The position numbers were made by a program, and so were the translations under genes. Below, piece by piece: positions 24,616 to 28,745 of a stretch of DNA of 28,745 nt (position 1 is the first letter of the stretch; the number at the start of each line of letters is the position of its first letter). Under the pieces are notes generated by a model, which saw only the letters and a list, made by a program, of their open reading frames with translations, did no database searches and was not told where the DNA came from. This DNA comes from JAJYZP01 sp049964535 (GTDB lineage: Bacteria; Actinomycetota; Acidimicrobiia; Acidimicrobiales; Acidimicrobiaceae). The stretch spans positions 1 to 28,745 of the forward strand of contig JBMFXG010000008.1 of assembly GCA_049964535.1 (NCBI GenBank), written 5' to 3'.

Positions 24616-26562
24616 ATGAGCAAGCGTGCCTTTGAAGTCAAGGATTTTTGGAGGATCAAATCTCTATCAGATCCTGACCTATCTTTTGATGGGACACTGG
24701 TTGCCTACGTAGTCGGTGAAGCGTCCGAGACCGAAGATCGGGTCGAGACCTCGATTTGGGTTACAGGGACCGGGTCTGATGGCTCTGCACGACAGGCGAC
24801 GTTTGGTCCGAAGGACACCTCTCCCAGATGGTCTCCCGATGGTAAGTTTCTTGCGTTTCTCTCCGATAGAGGTAAGGAAAGACAGGTCTACCTGTTGCCC
24901 AGCAATGGTGGTGAGGCTCGCCAACTGACAGCGTTACCCCACGGCGTAAGCTCGTTCACTTGGTCTCCGGATGGTTCGGCATTGGCGGTCAGTGCTAAGA
25001 CCGGTGAGTGGGTTCCCTTTAGCGAACGGTCGGCCGTTGAGAAATCTGCGCCGACAGTTTGGACGAGTCTGTACAATCGATTCGATAACATCGGTCGCTT
25101 TGACGATCGTCGCCAGCATATCTTCGTCGTAGATGTTTCGAGCGGGATCGAGCGTCAGGTTACCTTCGGCGACTGGGATGATGTTGACCCGAACTGGTCG
25201 CCGAGTGGCGACAGCCTGGTGTTCGCTTCTGATCGCTCGGCGACCCGTGATAGCGTGCTGCAACGATCTATCTGGATCGTTGGGGTGGAAGGTGGCGATC
25301 CTAGGGCTATCTCTGGTCCCGTGTCTACCTGCGGCTCACCTCTTTTCTCGCCGGGTGGTGACAGGGTCTGCTTCGTTGGTCATGCCAATCAACCCGGGGA
25401 CTCCAGTCGCAATTCGCACCTGTATGTAGTGTCTTCTAATGGAGTGGGCGACCCGGTAGCGTTGACGAAATCACTAGATCGGCCAGTTTGGGGTCTGCTC
25501 CCATCACTTGGACGACCGTTTAGTTGGCGTGACGAGGATGAAGTCATTTTCCTGATCGTAGATCGAGGGGTGCAGAGTCTCTACTCAGTTCGCGTCAGTG
25601 GTGATGGAGCAGTTCCTTCGTTCGTCCTCGGTGGAGATCGACAGATTGGCACCGTTAACTGCAAGGCAGGGACGGTTGCCTTTGTCGCTTCGTGGCCGTC
25701 TCAATTCCCTGAGCTGTACTGTTCTGATATCGCTGGATCGAAAGAGATGGTGATTTCGAACGCGAATGTGGAACTCGCCGACGAGGTTGAGCTATCTACT
25801 TTAGAGCGAATTACTCACCGAGCACATGACGGAACCGAGATCTCCTCTTTCGTGTTGTACCCTAAGCATCGGACTGAGGGAGAATCCTTACCACTCGTTC
25901 TGGAGATTCATGGTGGCCCCCATGGATGGCACCCTCAAGGTTCGATGATGGCGCTTTATCAGGCGCTAGCGAGCGAAGGCTACGCAGTACTCCTTCCGAA
26001 TCCGAGGGGTAGCCAGAGCTTTGGTGAAGCCTTTGCGATGGCGTGTACCCAAGATTGGGGCGGAGAAGACTACCTAGATATCATGGGCGCCGTAGATGCT
26101 CTCGTTGAGCAAGGGCGAGTAGATCCAGATCGTATGTATGTGGCGGGCTACTCTTACGGTGGATTCATGACGACCTGGGTCGTGGGTCACACGGAGCGAT
26201 TCAAAGCAGCCTGTATCTCCGCTCCTGTTTCGAATTTAGTCAGCATGTACGGTACGACCGACATACCTCACTTCAATGAGTTTGAGTCTGGAGGCTCGCC
26301 ATGGGATGCGCCGGAGTACTATCGTGAGCACTCGCCGATCACGTATCTCCCGAATGTGACGACACCGGTACAGGTACTTCATTGGGAGGGTGACCTGCGT
26401 TGTCCCGTGGGCCAAGGTGAAGAGATCTTCCAAGGACTGCTGAAGCTTGGTAAGGAAGCCCAGATGGTCCGCTATCCAGGTGGGTTCCATGTGGCTCGTA
26501 CACCGTCACAAATGTGTGACTATATCGAACGTCATCTCTCGTGGTTCGGATCGCACCGCTGA
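24616..26562 (+). CDS. S9-family peptidase (second paralog)
   Basis: A 648-residue prolyl-oligopeptidase-type peptidase. The N-terminal beta-propeller shows blade motifs such as 'PRWSPDGKFLAFLSDRG', 'FTWSPDGSALAVSA' and 'PNWSPSGDSLVFASDR'. The C-terminal alpha/beta hydrolase begins near 'LPLVLEIHGGPHGW' and holds the triad S513 (AGYSYGGFM), D593 (WEGDLRCP) and H625 (GGFHVART). No signal peptide, so it should act on peptides already imported by the adjacent ABC transporter; it is the first gene downstream of it. ATG 24616 has AAAGGA at 9-nt spacing; the ATG at 24610 is equally in frame but only 3 nt from that site. It differs clearly from the S9 enzyme at 13865, so the pair is not a recent duplication. 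Confidence 0.93.
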   Translation: MSKRAFEVKDFWRIKSLSDPDLSFDGTLVAYVVGEASETEDRVETSIWVTGTGSDGSARQATFGPKDTSPRWSPDGKFLAFLSDRGKERQVYLLPSNGGEARQLTALPHGVSSFTWSPDGSALAVSAKTGEWVPFSERSAVEKSAPTVWTSLYNRFDNIGRFDDRRQHIFVVDVSSGIERQVTFGDWDDVDPNWSPSGDSLVFASDRSATRDSVLQRSIWIVGVEGGDPRAISGPVSTCGSPLFSPGGDRVCFVGHANQPGDSSRNSHLYVVSSNGVGDPVALTKSLDRPVWGLLPSLGRPFSWRDEDEVIFLIVDRGVQSLYSVRVSGDGAVPSFVLGGDRQIGTVNCKAGTVAFVASWPSQFPELYCSDIAGSKEMVISNANVELADEVELSTLERITHRAHDGTEISSFVLYPKHRTEGESLPLVLEIHGGPHGWHPQGSMMALYQALASEGYAVLLPNPRGSQSFGEAFAMACTQDWGGEDYLDIMGAVDALVEQGRVDPDRMYVAGYSYGGFMTTWVVGHTERFKAACISAPVSNLVSMYGTTDIPHFNEFESGGSPWDAPEYYREHSPITYLPNVTTPVQVLHWEGDLRCPVGQGEEIFQGLLKLGKEAQMVRYPGGFHVARTPSQMCDYIERHLSWFGSHR

Positions 26563-26574
26563 GAGGACTCTTGT

Positions 26575-26642
26575 AAGCAGCCAGGCTGCTTGAACTGCAC
26601 CTCTGTGACCTCGGTATGTATCGATCGAGGTGACAGAGGTGC
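26575..26642 (+). terminator. Double hairpin terminator
   Basis: Two stems follow each other after the S9 stop: AAGCAGCC/GGCTGCTT (26575-26582 and 26584-26591), then a 17-bp stem (26597-26613 with 26626-26642) with a single mismatch and a 12-nt loop. A short T/A-rich stretch follows. This should separate the peptidase transcript from the next gene. Confidence 0.7.
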
Positions 26643-26719
26643 CTTATATGTGTTGACTAGTCATTAGGGCGTCGTGCCTCGTGTGCGAGCCGTCTGTTAC
26701 GGAAGAAGGATGGATGCAT

Positions 26720-27964
26720 ATGGGAACGCTGGCGAACTTGGGAGTTGGTAGTGATCGGCCGGTGCTGTTACGCAACGCAGTGATCGTCCCTGTTGAGGGG
26801 GAGCCGATTCAAGGTGGAAGCATCGCTTTTGCTGATGGAATTATTACTGCCGTTGGCGACAGTTCACTTGCCGTTCCCGATGGCGCCGAGGTGCTTGACC
26901 TTGGCGGTCGGTGGGTAGTTCCGAGCCTCATCGATGCGCATACCCACGTTGGTCTTCATCAAGAGGCCGGTGGCTGGGCCGGAAATGATACGAACGAGAT
27001 GACCGAGCCGGTGACCGCCCAGGTTCGGGCTCTCGATGCAATCAACCCCGATGATCAGGGATTTCGAGACGCAATCGAGGGTGGCGTGCTCGTTGTCAAT
27101 GTCAATCCGGGGTCTGGAAACCCCATTGGTGGACAGACAGTTGCGCTGCGTTGCTTTGGTCGCGTGGTGGATGAGATGGTGCTCCGTGAGCCAAGCGGAA
27201 TGAAGTCAGCTCTCGGCGAAAATCCAAAACGAGTCTATGGTGAGCGTAAACAGATGCCCAGTACCAGGCTTGGGACTGCCAGCGTGATCCGAGAGGCCTT
27301 AACTAAGGCACAGAACTATGAAAATGCCAAGGAACGAGCTCTCCAGGGTGAGGGCGATGCGAAGGCCCCCGATCGAGATCTCAAACTTGAAGCTCTCGGA
27401 AAAGTCCTACGATGTGAGATACCGTGGAGACAGCACAGCCATCGTGCCGATGATATTATGACGGCCGTTCGGATTGCGGAGGAGTTCGGATACGACTTGG
27501 TGATCGATCACGGAACCGAGGCCCATCTCGTTGCAGATCGTCTCGCTGCGCGTGCGATCCCTGTGATCATTGGTCCGCTCTTTACCTCTCGTTCGAAGGC
27601 CGAGCTGATCAATAGATCCCTGCGCAATCCGGGAAAGCTAGCGAAGGCCGGGGTTACGATCGCCATCACGACAGATCATCCGGTCGTGCCCTTGCATTTC
27701 TTGGTTCATCAAGCCACGCTTGCAGTGAAAGAGGGCCTAGACCGTACAACAGCCCTGGAGGCGATCACGATTAACCCTGCTCGAATTGTCGGAATTGATC
27801 ACCTAGTTGGATCGCTTGCCGTCGGCAAAGATGCGGAGCTGTGTGTCTGGTCTGGTGATCCTCTCGATGTTATGTCTCGAGTAGAGCTAGCCTTCTCGCG
27901 TGGCCGTTGCGTCTATCGCTTCGATAACGAGCTCGGTCATGGAGAGTTTGCCGAGACAGCGTAG
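26720..27964 (+). CDS. Amidohydrolase family protein (third member)
   Basis: A 414-residue amidohydrolase-superfamily protein of a different branch from the two others in the window. HxH is at H74/H76 (IDAHTHV); instead of the DxIK lysine there is a glutamate in 'LRCEIPWRQHSH', followed by H239, H264 (IDHGTE) and D319 (TTDHPVV). The signature 'GVLVVNVNPGSGNPIGGQ' is typical of imidazolonepropionase-like proteins of this branch, many of unknown substrate. The C-terminal 'GSLAVGKDAELCVWSGDPLDV' is the usual beta-sandwich strand. The ATG at 26720 lies 9 nt after AAGAAGGA; ATG 26714 is possible. No signal peptide. The double hairpin before it suggests its own promoter. Confidence 0.87.
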   Translation: MGTLANLGVGSDRPVLLRNAVIVPVEGEPIQGGSIAFADGIITAVGDSSLAVPDGAEVLDLGGRWVVPSLIDAHTHVGLHQEAGGWAGNDTNEMTEPVTAQVRALDAINPDDQGFRDAIEGGVLVVNVNPGSGNPIGGQTVALRCFGRVVDEMVLREPSGMKSALGENPKRVYGERKQMPSTRLGTASVIREALTKAQNYENAKERALQGEGDAKAPDRDLKLEALGKVLRCEIPWRQHSHRADDIMTAVRIAEEFGYDLVIDHGTEAHLVADRLAARAIPVIIGPLFTSRSKAELINRSLRNPGKLAKAGVTIAITTDHPVVPLHFLVHQATLAVKEGLDRTTALEAITINPARIVGIDHLVGSLAVGKDAELCVWSGDPLDVMSRVELAFSRGRCVYRFDNELGHGEFAETA

Positions 27965-27986
27965 TACTTTCGCAGCTGGGCACTGA

Positions 27987-28014
27987 TTGTCTCTTGGGGT
28001 CAAACACCTATGGT
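27987..28014 (+). promoter_or_regulatory. Weak promoter candidate for the amidase gene
   Basis: TTGTCT (27987-27992) and TATGGT (28009-28014) are separated by 16 bp, upstream of the acetamidase/formamidase gene. The match to the vegetative consensus is only partial. Confidence 0.2.
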
Positions 28015-28169
28015 CCTGCAGTGTTCAAGAAGCGGAGGAAGTCTTTGGGGACTAGCCGACGGCAGCCACGTGTTTCGACTGTACTGAGGACGGTCGTTTC
28101 ATGATGCTTGTACGGTACTCGGGAGAATTTTGGCTAGTGCCTTTGTGAGATTGAGGAGATGAGAACGAG

Positions 28170-28745
28170 ATGATCGAGCACGAACTTGTGCCAACCGAGG
28201 CGACAACCACGGATGTTTTTGACCCCTCGAAGCCAGCTGTGTTGACGGTAGAGCCTGGCTCTACCGTCAAGGTTCGCTCCTTGGATGCCTCGGGTTCTCT
28301 GCGGCCCCAACTCTATCCGGGTGAGAAGGTGCCATACCTGCTGCCAGCGCGCCGTGGTCACTGCCTTACGGGACCTATCGAGGTTCGGGGAGCTATGCCT
28401 GGCTCGGTCTTAGCCATCCATTTTGATGAGCTAGTTCCTGATGCTTGGGGTTGGACGGTTGCCGGAGCACTAGATAACCACTTAAATCAGGCGCTCGATG
28501 TCTTTAAAGATGGGCCCGGCTGGATTCTCTGGTCTATTGATCATGACTCAAGGATTGCCACGAGCGATAAGGGATTCACGACTCCGATAGCGCCATTCTT
28601 GGGAGTAGTAGGTCTCCCGCCAGCTGAGGCGGGTGAGCACTCGACGATCCCGCCTCGTACCGTCGGAGGCGGGAATATTGACTGTCGAGAGCTGGTCGCA
28701 GGTTCAACTTTGTATCTTCCGATTACCGTCAAGGGAGCTATGGTC
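28170..28745 (+). CDS. Acetamidase/formamidase family protein (partial, 3' end outside window)
   Basis: The open frame runs from ATG 28170 to the right edge: 192 codons without a stop. It matches the FmdA/AmdA family: 'PYLLPARRGHCLTGPIEVRGAMPGSVLAIHFDELVPDAWGWT', 'PFLGVVGLPPAEAGEHSTIPPRTVGGGNIDCRELVAGSTLYLPITVKGA'. These cytoplasmic enzymes hydrolyse formamide, acetamide or related short amides to ammonia and an acid. GAGGAG lies about 11 nt before the start. The last step of an amide-breakdown route would fit the neighbouring hydrolases. Three inverted repeats lie within the visible coding part, one a 29-nt perfect palindrome at 28242-28270. Confidence 0.9.
   Translation, partial: MIEHELVPTEATTTDVFDPSKPAVLTVEPGSTVKVRSLDASGSLRPQLYPGEKVPYLLPARRGHCLTGPIEVRGAMPGSVLAIHFDELVPDAWGWTVAGALDNHLNQALDVFKDGPGWILWSIDHDSRIATSDKGFTTPIAPFLGVVGLPPAEAGEHSTIPPRTVGGGNIDCRELVAGSTLYLPITVKGAMV
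28242..28270. repeat. Perfect palindrome inside the amidase gene
   Basis: TTGACGGTAGAGCC (28242-28255), a central T, and GGCTCTACCGTCAA (28257-28270) are exact inverse copies. They lie in codons 25-34 of the acetamidase/formamidase gene. Confidence 0.85.
28616..28673. repeat. Two adjacent GC-rich hairpins inside the amidase gene
   Basis: CCCGCC/GGCGGG (28616-28633) is followed by CCCGCCTC/GAGGCGGG (28649-28673). Both are perfect and share the same CCCGCC core, so the arms could also pair across the two hairpins. They are within coding sequence. Confidence 0.7.

Overview
The window reads as a stretch of chromosome from a Gram-positive, actinobacterium-like organism. The clues are mixed ATG/GTG/TTG starts behind clear purine-rich ribosome binding sites, an LLM-class flavin (F420-type) oxidoreductase, a membrane-anchored L,D-transpeptidase, a DUF4331 protein with a small companion of a kind common in actinobacteria, and a Tat-signal miniprotein. 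Base composition looks moderate (about 50-55% G+C by eye). A moderate-GC member of the Acidimicrobiia would fit, but that is inference. I recognise no rRNA, tRNA, CRISPR array or intact transposase.

Layout. (1) 1-1250, minus strand: a partial gene with DUF885-like features running off the left edge, preceded in the same operon by a luciferase-like oxidoreductase. (2) 1451-2677: a metal-dependent amidohydrolase, divergent from region 1. (3) 3110-5210, minus strand: a three-gene operon of a Tat-signal miniprotein, a DUF4331 protein and a small beta-sandwich-like protein, the last two overlapping by ATGA. (4) 5687-7414: an L,D-transpeptidase. (5) 7724-10238: a YwrD-type gamma-glutamyltransferase overlapping a GntR/FadR-type regulator, closed by a hairpin terminator and facing a second amidohydrolase (10342-11559, minus). 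(6) 11560-12641: about 1.1 kb with no convincing gene. (7) 12642-15928: an M20 amidohydrolase translationally coupled to an S9 peptidase, followed by a terminator. (8) 15929-18130: about 2.2 kb without a convincing gene but rich in hairpins. The minus strand here has several features of a group II intron-like RNA. (9) 18131-24251: a peptide-type (SBP_bac_5/Dpp/Opp) ABC transporter of binding protein, two permeases and a fused double ATPase. (10) 24616-27964: a second S9 peptidase and a third amidohydrolase, separated by a strong double hairpin. (11) 28170-right edge: a partial acetamidase/formamidase.

How the genes may work together. Leaving aside the DUF4331 operon and the cell-wall transpeptidase, most genes belong to families that import small peptides or cut peptide and amide bonds: one peptide ABC transporter, two S9 peptidases, one M20 amidohydrolase, three amidohydrolase-superfamily enzymes, one gamma-glutamyltransferase family enzyme, one formamidase/acetamidase, possibly a DUF885 hydrolase, and one GntR/FadR-type regulator. 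The simplest reading is an island for uptake and stepwise breakdown of peptides or peptide-like amides. The families are visible in the sequence; the pathway and the substrate are inference.

The most unusual item is the non-coding block at 15.9-18.1 kb. On the minus strand a GTGCGAC 5'-splice-like sequence at 17532 is preceded by exon segments at positions -1 to -7 and -8 to -14, and each has a 7-nt complement further inside the RNA, as expected for IBS1/EBS1 and IBS2/EBS2 pairing. No reverse transcriptase and no complete domain V could be found, so this remains a hypothesis.
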